From an uncultured Paraprevotella sp. (GTDB lineage Bacteria; Bacteroidota; Bacteroidia; Bacteroidales; Bacteroidaceae): a DNA stretch of 64,000 bases. A program made the position numbers and the translations under genes. The stretch lies in NCBI GenBank assembly GCA_944320765.1, contig CALUIS010000010.1:1-64000 (forward strand). Direction: 5' to 3'. Under the pieces are notes generated by a model. That model did no database searches, was not told where the DNA came from, and was given only the letters and a program-made list of their open reading frames with translations. Shown piece after piece: positions 53,198 to 62,231 of the stretch (the stretch's first letter is position 1; each line of letters opens with the position of its first letter).

Positions 53198-53205
53198 CAA
53201 AAATA
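53198..53205 (-). promoter_or_regulatory. -7 box for mtnN-luxS
   Basis: TATTTTTG on the minus strand, 17 bases before the mtnN start, matches TAnnTTTG exactly. Confidence 0.55.
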
Positions 53206-53220
53206 CAACTTTTCCGCCAC

Positions 53221-54303
53221 TCATTCAATCACAAGCGGGACAAAAGGCTGCTCTTTCACCTCGTCCACCGGCACCGAACGGTAAGCCGCCTTGGCGAAAT
53301 CTATCGTTTTCAGGTCAATGCTGCGGATGGCACTGTTGTACATCGTGCGGTAATAGAACACCAGGTTCTTGAGGTCCGTGGCCGATGTCCACTGCGTGGC
53401 GCTCGGGATGTCCGCCGGCACCTTCCCGTCCGCGAACTCGATGCCCACGGGGATGTCGAAATTATTAAGGATTTGGAACGCCTGCGCCACCGTCCGACCG
53501 GCCGTGGCCTGCACGGGCGACGAAGCCTGGTAGAACGCCGCACGAACGAACCGCGAAGGCGGCGTCACGTCGCCCGGGAGTCCCAGGAATCCGCTCCCCG
53601 CCCCGAAAGCGGACAACGTGGCTCCGCCCAGCCGCTTCTTTTCCGCCCCGCCGGGATAAAGGTTCACATAATTGTTCAGATTCGTCATCTGCCATTCAAA
53701 ACCGGGAGAATTGGTCAGCACGCCCAGCTCGTTCTCATAGAAATGCGGCTGCCCGTCCACAATCTCCAGCACCACCTGCCGCCCCGAAGCGTCGGCGATG
53801 CGCCAGTGCGCCGTGGATGCCCGCGGGTCCGACGAGACGACATGCACCTTCCGGAGTCCTTCCTTCGCCTCTTCCACCGTCTTGAACGAGGCCAGCATCC
53901 AAGGCACCAGCTGCAAGTCGGAGATGGAACATTCCTTCTTCGCCGGGTCATACGCCTCGTATCCTCCATACTGCGGGAAATAGAACAACCCCGCGGACAG
54001 GCCGGCCTCGTTGAGTCCTTCGGCCACGAAGTCCTCCAGTTCCACAGCCACGCCGACATAACCGTAACGCGCCTCAAACTTCATCCCTTCCCTTTTTCCG
54101 CCCGTCACGTAAGCTTGCTGCGCATATCCGCGCGGCACCACCACATAACGGCTGTCCAGGTCGCTGCCTCCCCACTCTATCGTCCGGGCCAGCACCGTGG
54201 CCCCGTCCGCCGACTTCAGCGTGATGCCCGTACAAGCCTCGGACACCGCCGGGAACAGGCAAGCCGCCAGTCCCCACATTATCCATTTCTTTCTCATTTC
54301 CAT
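53221..54303 (-). CDS. Choloylglycine hydrolase-like (linear amide C-N) Ntn hydrolase
   Basis: A 360-residue exported enzyme of the Ntn-hydrolase family that includes bile-salt hydrolases and penicillin V acylases. After a signal peptide ending SEA comes Cys24 in ACTGITLKSADGATVLARTIEWGG; cleavage before this Cys would expose the N-terminal nucleophile, as in the family. Arg in LARTIEW and the Asn in LNNYVNLYP-type stretch match family residues. Whether bile salts or other linear amides are the substrate is open; the signal peptide and divergence suggest a periplasmic general amidase. A second Met two residues on (54297) is an equal start. Confidence 0.88.
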   Translation of the reverse strand: MEMRKKWIMWGLAACLFPAVSEACTGITLKSADGATVLARTIEWGGSDLDSRYVVVPRGYAQQAYVTGGKREGMKFEARYGYVGVAVELEDFVAEGLNEAGLSAGLFYFPQYGGYEAYDPAKKECSISDLQLVPWMLASFKTVEEAKEGLRKVHVVSSDPRASTAHWRIADASGRQVVLEIVDGQPHFYENELGVLTNSPGFEWQMTNLNNYVNLYPGGAEKKRLGGATLSAFGAGSGFLGLPGDVTPPSRFVRAAFYQASSPVQATAGRTVAQAFQILNNFDIPVGIEFADGKVPADIPSATQWTSATDLKNLVFYYRTMYNSAIRSIDLKTIDFAKAAYRSVPVDEVKEQPFVPLVIE

Positions 54304-54745
54304 TTCCTTTTAATTGGGTTGTCAATACATTCCGATATGCGGCAAAGTTATCCAATCTCCCCCACAAAAGCAATTTTCGGGAAAGAAACTTCCATCGGAA
54401 ACGCCCGCAACAACCTTATTTAACGCTCCTCCCGACAAGGGTTCACCGCAACAAGTTGAAAACCAATAAACAACAAGCACCATACCTGAAAGTGCGGTGA
54501 CTCCCTTACGCAAAGGCGTTCACCCTATCCATCTGAAATTCAGCACACCTGAATCCTGCGAACCCCACCGCAACAAAACTGACAGAAAGAAGAGGAGACA
54601 GAACGCCTTACCACACTCCAGACACCCGCTTGCCGCACAGCGGAAAACATCTCCCCGCAAAGCGTCACGCATCTTGCCGCACAGAACCGAACGCCGCTCA
54701 TGAATCCAAAGGACCAACAACCCTCTTGACAACAGCAACATCAAA
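54304..54745. other. Intergenic gap with promoter of the Ntn hydrolase
   Basis: The only clear feature is TAACTTTG on the minus strand (54343-54350), about 40 bases before the Ntn hydrolase start. The rest has no convincing gene, RNA or repeat. It marks the transition from the GC-rich chromosome to the AT-rich CHAT operon to the right. Confidence 0.5.
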
Positions 54746-57700
54746 TCAATCAATCGCGTCTAGAAGAATGAAAGCCGCCCAATACTTCGGATTTGCATAA
54801 GGTCGCACCTTCTTCATAACAACCCTATTAGATTTTTTCATTCGTGCCTGCTCCCGTGCATGCGCAGACAATAGATGCCGACCGCTATTTTCTACAGCTT
54901 CCTTCTCTATTTCATATTCCCTTACATAACGTTGTGCTTCACGTAAAGCCTTATACCGATTCATCCCAGACATCAGATTTGCATAAAACCGTGTCATCAA
55001 CTTTTGCGTGGCCACATCATCAACCTTCCAAAGACTCATCAGCAAAGTATTTGCCCCTGCTTTCTTGAAACCACGCTGCAACCCCCAAACCCCATCACCC
55101 ATTACTTCTCCCAACCCGGTTTGACAGGCAGAAAGTACCACTAAATCTATATTCCGCAAATCAAGTTCTGAAATTTCTCTTGCCGTGAGTATGCCATCAT
55201 CAACATTAGCTGGAAAAAATTTCCCAAACAAAGCATTATTTGCCCCCGCAAACAGCAAGCCAGAACGTGTCATAGCCTTATCCTCCATACCTACGTGATT
55301 TCCAGTAAAAGCCGATATAAAGCCAAGCATCGAGTTCTTTTGCGATTCTCTTTCATTCCAATAAAATCCATGTGTTGCAACATGTAAAAAATTCACTTTC
55401 CCTCCAGATATTGACTTAAAGGAACCTTCGGAACCTTCATTCCCTTGCAACAAAGTAATAGAAATATCGGACTGAGCCAAAATACGACCAATATATTCCA
55501 CCTCTGTTTTCGTCGATGGAAGATAAGAGACCCCACCTCTTAAATTCAAAGAATCTACCATGCTTTGGGAAATGTGTTGAACTTCTCTCCCTCTACTCTT
55601 GTTCGCTTTATCATATTGAGATATTGCTTGTAAATCTGCATCATAAAAAAGCCCGCCATATATAACTCCAGACATCACATTATCCCTATTTCTCGTTTCA
55701 ATCAACTTGGACGTGGATGAAAGCCTATACAATTCATACTGTTCGGCAATCAAGCTTCCATCTTGGGTAACAAAGTTTTCTATGCCAAGCACATGCAATA
55801 TGCCAACAGGCGAAAAATAAAATCTTTTTGCATCTGGACATTTTGACACGATAGGCCCCCATACCAGATTGGCTGCTGATGCGTCAGTATATGGTGCTGA
55901 TATTTTTCCCAAATCTGATTTGGAACATATATAGATAAATTCCGGAGTCTTACCAGAAGATAAGATATTTGCATAATAATATTCTTCATCATTTTCTTCA
56001 TATGAGGTAAATTCTACAGCATATTCACCAGGATGAAGTTTCTTTTGAACATCATTCCAACGGCGACTCAATTTTTTCGTATAATCGCCAATGAGCTTGG
56101 AATCAAGATTTAACTGAATCTCCAATTGCCTTTTACGTTGCAACAATGAATCCATAGACCAACCCATATATCCCGCATTATCCATATATGATTGCGTCTT
56201 TATCAATTCACCAAACTTTTTCTTAATAACATCATCACCCGACGAAAGAATCAACTCTCTCAAATTATCACTGGCATTAAGTTGAATTTGCTTTGTAAGC
56301 AATGCATCGTCATATGCTAAAGCGCAGATACTGTCATCGCCTAATTGTGCTGCATATTTTGTCACTACATTTTGGGAAATCGTTCCCATAAGACGTATAT
56401 CCACCCCACCGGTAGCAACAGAAGAAGGACCCACTAACGACAACCCCAAATAAATGGATTCGTGCATATGACAAACGAAATCGCGGAGCAATGATTTGGC
56501 ATCCTCAAATAAAGAGAGACTGCAATATGCATCAATCAATGGAACATAAATATATGTTATTTGAGGTATTTGTAAGACATAACTGACAGAACCGGTCAGA
56601 CTCAGTTCAAAATCAAAAAAACTATGCAACTCGTTCAACGGCACATTATGAGACAACAAATATTCTCCGCTATTTTTAACCACCTGATACTCTTTCTGCC
56701 TGCTCCCCTCCAGACATGACCGCATAAGCATACTCTGGTAATCAGTCGTATTCTCATAATCGGGCAATTGTTCCATATTCGTTTTAACTTCCCTATTTAA
56801 ACGAAATGCATTAGAATAATCTTCGCATATCATATAAATAATTTCCTCATGCACCAATTTCCTTATCCTATCCTTTATAGACTGTCCCCTCATATCATAT
56901 GCCTCTTGGATAAGCTGCATCGCACTTTTAACATCTCTATTCATACCGTACGTTTCTGCCATACTTTCAAGCAAATTGGGATAAATAGATTCTGCCTTAA
57001 GAGAAGAGTTTCTGGTAAGTATTTCTTCTATAAAGTTTAAAGCCTGTGAATTATGGCAAGCATTGTTAACAATAATCAAGAGCTGAATTGCAAGCTTAGG
57101 ACTTTTAAAAACGACCTGTGGAACAATCTCTTTCCCAAATATTATGACAGAATCCATTCTACCCAGTGACATGAAATTATTAACAAGCCCCTGAAAAGAT
57201 GAGAAAAAATTCATTTCTGACAAAGGAGAACCCTTTTCATCCAGCAACTTATAAATAACTTGTCTATACTTCTGATTTGCCTCATTCCAATTTCCATACC
57301 GAGAATTAAGAGTTGCCTGTGTCAAAATATCAGCAAGTTGCATCTCCTGAAAATCCACTCCCATGTTCTCCCCGTCGAACAGAAAAGCCAAAGAATCAAT
57401 GAAAACATTCATATCCCTCTTCTTATCAAGTTCCAACGCCGAACGAACGTTTCCTATATATTGTTGAGCTACTGATAATTTCAATAATATCGTTTGATAA
57501 TTAAGATGTTTCTCCCCCCATATATTTTTCGCAATTTCCAACATCTTTTCCAAGTATGGAACTTGCTCTTCCATACAGAAACAGTCTTTCTGATTGTCTA
57601 ATGCATTATAATATAATTCCGAACCATCTCCATAACGTTCCTTAATTTGCTTACTATAATCTGCTAATAAATCTCTTGCTCCGACTGTGTCACTTTCAAT

Positions 57701-58120
57701 GAACAGCAAATCTCTTGCATAGCCACAATAAAACTTCTGATAGTCTTCATTTTCTATATTCTCTGAAAGTCTATTCAATCCTATCCATTCTTTCGTATAT
57801 TTAGAAGATTCTTCAAACAATTCTTTGGCTCTTTTCTCATCTATATTTCCTAATAATCTCAACCAATCATAGCCATTAATTACGTTCTTTAAGGCAGCCC
57901 CATATTGGGGTGCTTTTTTCCCAAACACATGTTGAGTGATGTTTAAAGCCTCCAAACGTAACGTAAGGATTGAATCATATTGAGATTTCAGAACATATTG
58001 TCGACAAGCCTTATCTATCTGCTTGAGTCTTTCTGCATTACAGGAATCAACCGTCTGAGCCGAAATCATATTTCCTGCTGCAAACATCACGAAACAGAAA
58101 ACAAACAGTATTCTTCTCAT
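54746..58120 (-). CDS. Exported TPR-CHAT caspase-like protease
   Basis: A 1124-residue protein with a signal peptide (MRRILFVFCFVMFAAGNMISAQ). Residues about 30-620 are alpha-helical repeats of TPR type (YGAALKNVINGYDWL, LLKLSVAQQYIGNVRSAL, YPNLLESMAETYGM). The C-terminal about 380 residues are a CHAT domain, a clan-CD caspase relative: His917 in HVATHGFYW and Cys999 in VVLSACQTGLGEVMGDGVW form the dyad, and GLLFAGANNALFG and ANTLLMSLWKVDD are family segments. All catalytic features are intact. It is the last gene of an AT-rich operon with two exported proteins of unknown family. CHAT proteins usually act inside cells; export makes this one unusual. Confidence 0.9.
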   Translation of the reverse strand: MRRILFVFCFVMFAAGNMISAQTVDSCNAERLKQIDKACRQYVLKSQYDSILTLRLEALNITQHVFGKKAPQYGAALKNVINGYDWLRLLGNIDEKRAKELFEESSKYTKEWIGLNRLSENIENEDYQKFYCGYARDLLFIESDTVGARDLLADYSKQIKERYGDGSELYYNALDNQKDCFCMEEQVPYLEKMLEIAKNIWGEKHLNYQTILLKLSVAQQYIGNVRSALELDKKRDMNVFIDSLAFLFDGENMGVDFQEMQLADILTQATLNSRYGNWNEANQKYRQVIYKLLDEKGSPLSEMNFFSSFQGLVNNFMSLGRMDSVIIFGKEIVPQVVFKSPKLAIQLLIIVNNACHNSQALNFIEEILTRNSSLKAESIYPNLLESMAETYGMNRDVKSAMQLIQEAYDMRGQSIKDRIRKLVHEEIIYMICEDYSNAFRLNREVKTNMEQLPDYENTTDYQSMLMRSCLEGSRQKEYQVVKNSGEYLLSHNVPLNELHSFFDFELSLTGSVSYVLQIPQITYIYVPLIDAYCSLSLFEDAKSLLRDFVCHMHESIYLGLSLVGPSSVATGGVDIRLMGTISQNVVTKYAAQLGDDSICALAYDDALLTKQIQLNASDNLRELILSSGDDVIKKKFGELIKTQSYMDNAGYMGWSMDSLLQRKRQLEIQLNLDSKLIGDYTKKLSRRWNDVQKKLHPGEYAVEFTSYEENDEEYYYANILSSGKTPEFIYICSKSDLGKISAPYTDASAANLVWGPIVSKCPDAKRFYFSPVGILHVLGIENFVTQDGSLIAEQYELYRLSSTSKLIETRNRDNVMSGVIYGGLFYDADLQAISQYDKANKSRGREVQHISQSMVDSLNLRGGVSYLPSTKTEVEYIGRILAQSDISITLLQGNEGSEGSFKSISGGKVNFLHVATHGFYWNERESQKNSMLGFISAFTGNHVGMEDKAMTRSGLLFAGANNALFGKFFPANVDDGILTAREISELDLRNIDLVVLSACQTGLGEVMGDGVWGLQRGFKKAGANTLLMSLWKVDDVATQKLMTRFYANLMSGMNRYKALREAQRYVREYEIEKEAVENSGRHLLSAHAREQARMKKSNRVVMKKVRPYANPKYWAAFILLDAID

Positions 58121-58162
58121 GATTGAAAGAATCGGAACACGAACAAAAAATTATACATTCAA

Positions 58163-58837
58163 TTATTCATAAAACCCTCTCATCATCTCCATGAAAAGAT
58201 TCTTCATTCTTCCTGCTGAATATTCCCCAAAATCTATTATCAATTTCTCGGCATCTATCCATTCACCATTTACATATTCTTTTATAGCGTAACTTCCATC
58301 CGTAAATTTTGATAAGATTTCTGAACTTGGTATCTTTATCTTCCGATCAGCATTTTCAACAACCTTAAGATTACCTTCTGTTTTCACTTCATCATAAGTA
58401 TCATACACACCACTCCTTAGTTCAGGACGATACTCTTTCCATGTAGAAGAGTTTGTCTTAACCAAATACCCTCCCTGAAAACAGCATATAGGTTTCCCTC
58501 CATTGTCACTATCAAAATAATCATACCTGCCAATCAAATTCCATGTCGGTTCATCTTTCCACTTTTTCTGATCTTTATCATAGGTATAAACACCACCATT
58601 AATTTTCTTAGGGATTGCCACAGAAGGAGATGAATCCATTTTTAAATAATAATAGCTATCGTCAGCATTATATTGAACATATTCTCCTTTGGCACCAGTA
58701 ATAATCTGATAAACCGTCCATGTCTCGCCATTTTTCACATAATAGCTTTCCTCTGTCACAAAAAGTCCTGTTGTCTGGGCTACACAAAGTTTAGCACACA
58801 AAGACATCACTAAAAAAAACAAAAATTTAGCTCTCAT
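58163..58837 (-). CDS. Exported protein of unknown family (224 aa)
   Basis: A 224-residue protein with a signal peptide (MRAKFLFFLVMSLCAKLCVAQ). The mature part is rich in Tyr, Lys and Gly with short repeated strands such as YVKNGETWTVYQIITGAKGE, VYTYDKDQKKWKDE, YVNGEWIDAEKL, hinting at a beta-sheet of similar strands. No domain was recognised. It lies 42 bases upstream of the CHAT gene and 26 bases downstream of the 391-residue gene, so it is the middle gene of the operon. Base composition is low-GC like its neighbours. Confidence 0.7.
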   Translation of the reverse strand: MRAKFLFFLVMSLCAKLCVAQTTGLFVTEESYYVKNGETWTVYQIITGAKGEYVQYNADDSYYYLKMDSSPSVAIPKKINGGVYTYDKDQKKWKDEPTWNLIGRYDYFDSDNGGKPICCFQGGYLVKTNSSTWKEYRPELRSGVYDTYDEVKTEGNLKVVENADRKIKIPSSEILSKFTDGSYAIKEYVNGEWIDAEKLIIDFGEYSAGRMKNLFMEMMRGFYE

Positions 58838-58863
58838 AATATATAGTTTTAATGGTTATACTC

Positions 58864-60039
58864 CTATTTTTCAATCATCGGTGAAGCTGCCTGTTTTGTA
58901 GCAGATAAAGCTGATGTAGACGTTGTTTCAATCCCCAACTTATCTATCACGTCTTTCGTAATAATTCCAACCGGAGCTTTAAGCGTAGTAATCACCCACG
59001 CTTGAGTCAACTCATCCCAACGTTGATTAGAAACCATCTGCCAACCTGCAACAAAAATATTCCCTTCTTTCTGCATTTTCTTGCGATGTTTACAATCTTT
59101 CTTCCAGTTTGCACGATATTGTTCTGTTACATCACAAGTTTCCTTCAGATCTATGGACAATTTATATTCCCCAGTTCCCCAACTATTTCTATAAATATCA
59201 TTTTCATCTCGATATCCCATAAAAGAACGCGGAATAATAAAACTTTCCCCTACAACATCATAAGCAGAAGGCTCACCAAACCTACGGACATATCGTAAAA
59301 ATCCCTTTTCATCTAATGAATTTTGGCCAACAGGGATATTAATATAAAACTCACCAAGCAACTGGTCCTTTTGTAATTGAACAATCTCATTCATCCATGA
59401 AGATGTCAATTTGATATTCATGGACAGACTAAAATTCTGACGCTCGGCAAAAGTAAAAGGCAAATTGAACGGCGTATTAGGCAAATTGGAATGAGTAGGA
59501 CTGATTATCAACGTATCAAGAATCAACTCAAATTTTGAATGATTGATAATACGATCTATTTTGGAACGATCTATATGGCAAGAAATATAAAATACCGTAT
59601 CGTTGCCTTCCTTACGCAAGCATCCAATCCCATCAAAACGCATTCCTTTCGGATCCATCGCCCCGTCAAAAGATGTCTCTTTATAAAAATCATTCATCTC
59701 TGAAACAGTATTTATAGTTGTTTCATACACATTCTCAGCTTTCACCATTTCTTCCCACTCCTGTTTCAACCTCGAATTACGTGTTACTAACGAAGCTATA
59801 GCGTTTACGCCCAAATCCATAAAAGATGTGACATAACCTGAAGCTATGCCTTTTACAGCCTCCTTGCTTGCATTAAACAAATCACCCAAATAGCCCCTCG
59901 CACCCTGCTCCTCATATTGTCTGGCTATTTCATCTGCCAAATCATCACTTGTATAAACAAAAGTTTGATATTCTACCTGCTGTGCCATTCCCCAAACCGG
60001 CACAAGCATAAATATCCAAATTAAAAAAGACGTCTTCAT
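58864..60039 (-). CDS. Exported protein of unknown family (391 aa), first gene of CHAT operon
   Basis: A 391-residue protein with a signal peptide (MKTSFLIWIFMLVPVWGMAQ). Residues about 30-130 are helical and amphipathic, including an Ala/Gly/Ser-rich stretch (GIASGYVTSFMDLGVNAIAS) that could touch membranes. Residues about 140-390 are beta-rich with paired strands (FYISCHIDRSKIDRIIN, FSLSMNIKLTSSWMNEIV, YKLSIDLKETC). No family was recognised. It is first in the operon behind a perfect promoter. It may be a substrate, inhibitor or partner of the CHAT protease encoded last; that is inference from position only. Confidence 0.7.
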   Translation of the reverse strand: MKTSFLIWIFMLVPVWGMAQQVEYQTFVYTSDDLADEIARQYEEQGARGYLGDLFNASKEAVKGIASGYVTSFMDLGVNAIASLVTRNSRLKQEWEEMVKAENVYETTINTVSEMNDFYKETSFDGAMDPKGMRFDGIGCLRKEGNDTVFYISCHIDRSKIDRIINHSKFELILDTLIISPTHSNLPNTPFNLPFTFAERQNFSLSMNIKLTSSWMNEIVQLQKDQLLGEFYINIPVGQNSLDEKGFLRYVRRFGEPSAYDVVGESFIIPRSFMGYRDENDIYRNSWGTGEYKLSIDLKETCDVTEQYRANWKKDCKHRKKMQKEGNIFVAGWQMVSNQRWDELTQAWVITTLKAPVGIITKDVIDKLGIETTSTSALSATKQAASPMIEK

Positions 60040-60129
60040 AATATATAATCTATCATTTAACTAATCATATAAAATTCCCTTCCATCACAGTCCGCCTGAA
60101 CTCGAGAGTCCTCCTCTCACATCTCAGCA

Positions 60130-60160
60130 CAAATATACAAAGATTTTTAAATATCACAAA
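60130..60160 (-). promoter_or_regulatory. Consensus promoter of the CHAT operon
   Basis: On the minus strand TTTG (60157-60160), 19 bases, TATATTTG (60130-60137): a perfect Bacteroidota promoter, about 90 bases before the 391-residue gene. It lies only 18 bases from the IS30 insertion point, which has left it intact. Confidence 0.8.
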
Positions 60161-60178
60161 AAAATCAGTTTTTTATTT

Positions 60179-60193
60179 GTCAAAATTAAAATC
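60179..60193. repeat. Left target-site repeat of the IS30 element
   Basis: GTCAAAATTAAAATC, repeated exactly at 61362-61376, flanks the IS30 element directly. A 15-base duplication is longer than the 2-3 bases typical of IS30, but some IS30 members make long ones. Confidence 0.65.
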
Positions 60194-60219
60194 TGTAGAG
60201 CCCAACAGCAAATGCAAAG

Positions 60220-61181
60220 TTAGTTGAAGTTTCTGAAGAAACGCTCTTTCGGTGCATCAAAGTTTAGTTTTTCCCTGGGCCTTCTGTTGAGTTTATACTG
60301 CACCTTTTTGATGTATGCGTCGGTAAAGTCATTGAAGTTGGCCTTTTTAGGGATGTACTTTCTGATGAGCTTGTTTGCGTTCTCAATGGCCCCCTCTGCC
60401 ATGCGGAGTATGAATCGGCAAAATAGACGATGACTTTCTCGTGTCCTTTTCGTGCCAGCCCTTTGGTGATGGCAAGATGTGCGGCGAATTCAGACCCGTT
60501 GTCGGTGGTGATGGTGTTTAGGCGTGTCCTGTATGGGAACAACAATCTGACCACCGCTTTCGCTGTCGGCAGTGCCTTCCGTCCTTCCTTGAGCCTTTTC
60601 ATGAGGATGAAATTGGTGGAGCGTTCCGTCAGTGTGAGTATGGCATGGCCGTATGAGTCCACGATGGTGTCCATCTCCCAGTCCCCGAAGCGTTTGCCGT
60701 CGGCCTCCGCGGGCCGTTCGTGTATGCTTGTGCGGCAGGGGATGTTGGCCGCCTTGGTCGGACGCTGCCGCCTTGCACGGCGTCTGTACTTCAATTCATG
60801 GAGCATATGCCTGGCCAGTTTCCCCGTCTTGTCGGCATGGACGTGGTTGTAAATGGTCTGCTTGCAAATGCATATGCCCACCTTTCGGAGCACGCCGGCT
60901 ATCTGGGCTGGCGACCAGTCCTCCTCTATCATGCGGTCGACACGCCACCACAGCTCTTCCGGCTTGCGGTGGTTGCCCTGCAAACCGTGCCTGCGACTCT
61001 CACATTTGGCCTGCGCCTGTTTCCATACATAGCTGCCGTCGGGTTTCGCGTTGCGTTTGACTTCCCGGCAGACTGTTGACACAGAGACCCCGATATCCTT
61101 TGCTATGCGGGTTTTGCTCCATTTCCTTTTCAGTCCAAGATAGATTTCGTACCTTTGGGCCTCGATTAGTTGATTTGACAT
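60220..61181 (-). pseudogene. IS30 transposase, frameshifted
   Basis: The first frame (60264-61181) holds the N-terminal helix-turn-helix (IAKDIGVSVSTVCREVKRN) and the DDE core with DWEMDTIVDSYGH (first Asp) and ITTDNGSEFAAH (second Asp). At ADSYSAWQRG the frame changes at a run of five G bases; six would restore the family sequence RGAIENANKLIRKYIP, whose Glu is the third catalytic residue and now lies in the second frame (60220-60402). One base has thus been lost from a homopolymer. The protein is probably inactive unless slippage restores it or the read is wrong. Confidence 0.85.
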
Positions 61182-61206
61182 GGCAATACAAAGTTAATTA
61201 ATCGTT

Positions 61207-61236
61207 GGGAGGCTTCGGCCTCCCTTTTCGTTTTTT
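61207..61236 (+). terminator. TTCG-loop terminator inside the IS30 right end
   Basis: GGGAGGC-TTCG-GCCTCCC followed by TTTTCGTTTTTT, oriented on the plus strand, so it would stop plus-strand transcription running from the transposase end outward. Confidence 0.65.
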
Positions 61237-61361
61237 GTATTGCTGTCGGACACTCCCGGGGGCTTTGCGCCCCCGCCGTTTGGCGTCCCCCGCAGTGTTT
61301 TTCATAGTTTAGGGCTTGCGCCGAGAACCGAAAAACGTTGCGTTTCTATTTGGACACTTCA

Positions 61362-61376
61362 GTCAAAATTAAAATC
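61362..61376. repeat. Right target-site repeat of the IS30 element
   Basis: Exact second copy of the 15-base repeat found at 60179-60193, immediately outside the right terminal inverted repeat. Confidence 0.65.
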
Positions 61377-61523
61377 AACTTTTAACCCGAGGCAATCTAC
61401 ATTCCCCCACTACAATCCTGAAACAACCATACTCCACGCCATCTCATCTCATTCATAATCCGTTATACATTTATAAAAGGAATATGAACAAAGAGAGAGC
61501 GAAAGCCCAAACAATCATCGACA

Positions 61524-62231
61524 TCAAGGGTAAATCAGGAAGATGGCGGGAATCTTGGACAAATCCGGCAAGGGACGCTTCTTCCAGTCCTGTACCGTGC
61601 GGGTCTTGATGAACTCCTCCGGGCAGGTGATGCCGGCCGCCACGCAAAGGCGCGTCTGCGGACGGCAAGCCTGCAACAACGTGTCAAACAGTTTGGCATT
61701 GCGGTAAGGCGTCTCTATGAAAAGTTGGGTCTGATGCTCGGAATAGGCCCGTTGCTCCAATGCCTTGATGCGCCTGACGCGCTCCGGCGGGTCGATGGGG
61801 AGATAGCCGTTGAAAGCGAAACTCTGCCCGTTGAAGCCGGAAGCCATCACGGCCAGAATCATGGACGACGGCCCCACCAATGGAACGACACGAAGCCCTT
61901 TGCGCTGGGCTATGGCCACCACGTCGGCCCCCGGGTCGGCCACAGCCGGACAACCGGCCTCGGATATCACGCCCACCGGCAAACCTTGTTCCAACGGACG
62001 GAGATAAGCGGCGAACTGTTCCGGGGCAGCATGTTTCCCCATGGCAAAGAAAGTCAGCCCGTCAATGTCGATGTCCCGGTCCACCTTCTTCAGGAAACGG
62101 CGCGCCGAACGCACGTCTTCCACAATGAAATGCTTGATGCCGCGGATGATTTCCGCATTATAATCCGGCAGGACACGCGACAAAGGCGTATCCCCCAACG
62201 TGACAGGTATCAAATAAAGAGCCGGCTCCAT
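61524..62231 (-). CDS. RsmI-like SAM-dependent methyltransferase
   Basis: The start at 62231, sharing one base with the upstream stop (TGATG), gives a 235-residue tetrapyrrole-methylase-fold protein. Features are LYLIPVTLGDTPLSRVLP at the start, LPVGVISEAGCPAVADPGADVV (the Asp-rich SAM loop of RsmI) and GPSSMILAVMASGFNGQSFAFNGYLP. RsmI 2'-O-methylates C1402 of 16S rRNA; Bacteroidota often carry this shorter paralogue in addition, and its exact target is not settled. Longer frames to 62366 only overlap the upstream gene. Confidence 0.85.
   Translation of the reverse strand: MEPALYLIPVTLGDTPLSRVLPDYNAEIIRGIKHFIVEDVRSARRFLKKVDRDIDIDGLTFFAMGKHAAPEQFAAYLRPLEQGLPVGVISEAGCPAVADPGADVVAIAQRKGLRVVPLVGPSSMILAVMASGFNGQSFAFNGYLPIDPPERVRRIKALEQRAYSEHQTQLFIETPYRNAKLFDTLLQACRPQTRLCVAAGITCPEEFIKTRTVQDWKKRPLPDLSKIPAIFLIYP

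Larger units (their letters stand above)
60194..61361 (-). mobile_element. IS30-family insertion sequence
   Basis: A 1168-bp element bounded by imperfect terminal inverted repeats: the left end reads TGTAGAGCCCAACAG and the reverse complement of the right end TGAAGTGTCCAAATA, with about 16 of 24 bases shared over the first two dozen. It is flanked by the 15-base direct repeat and carries a single transposase gene broken by a frameshift. It lies upstream of the CHAT operon promoter. Confidence 0.8.
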
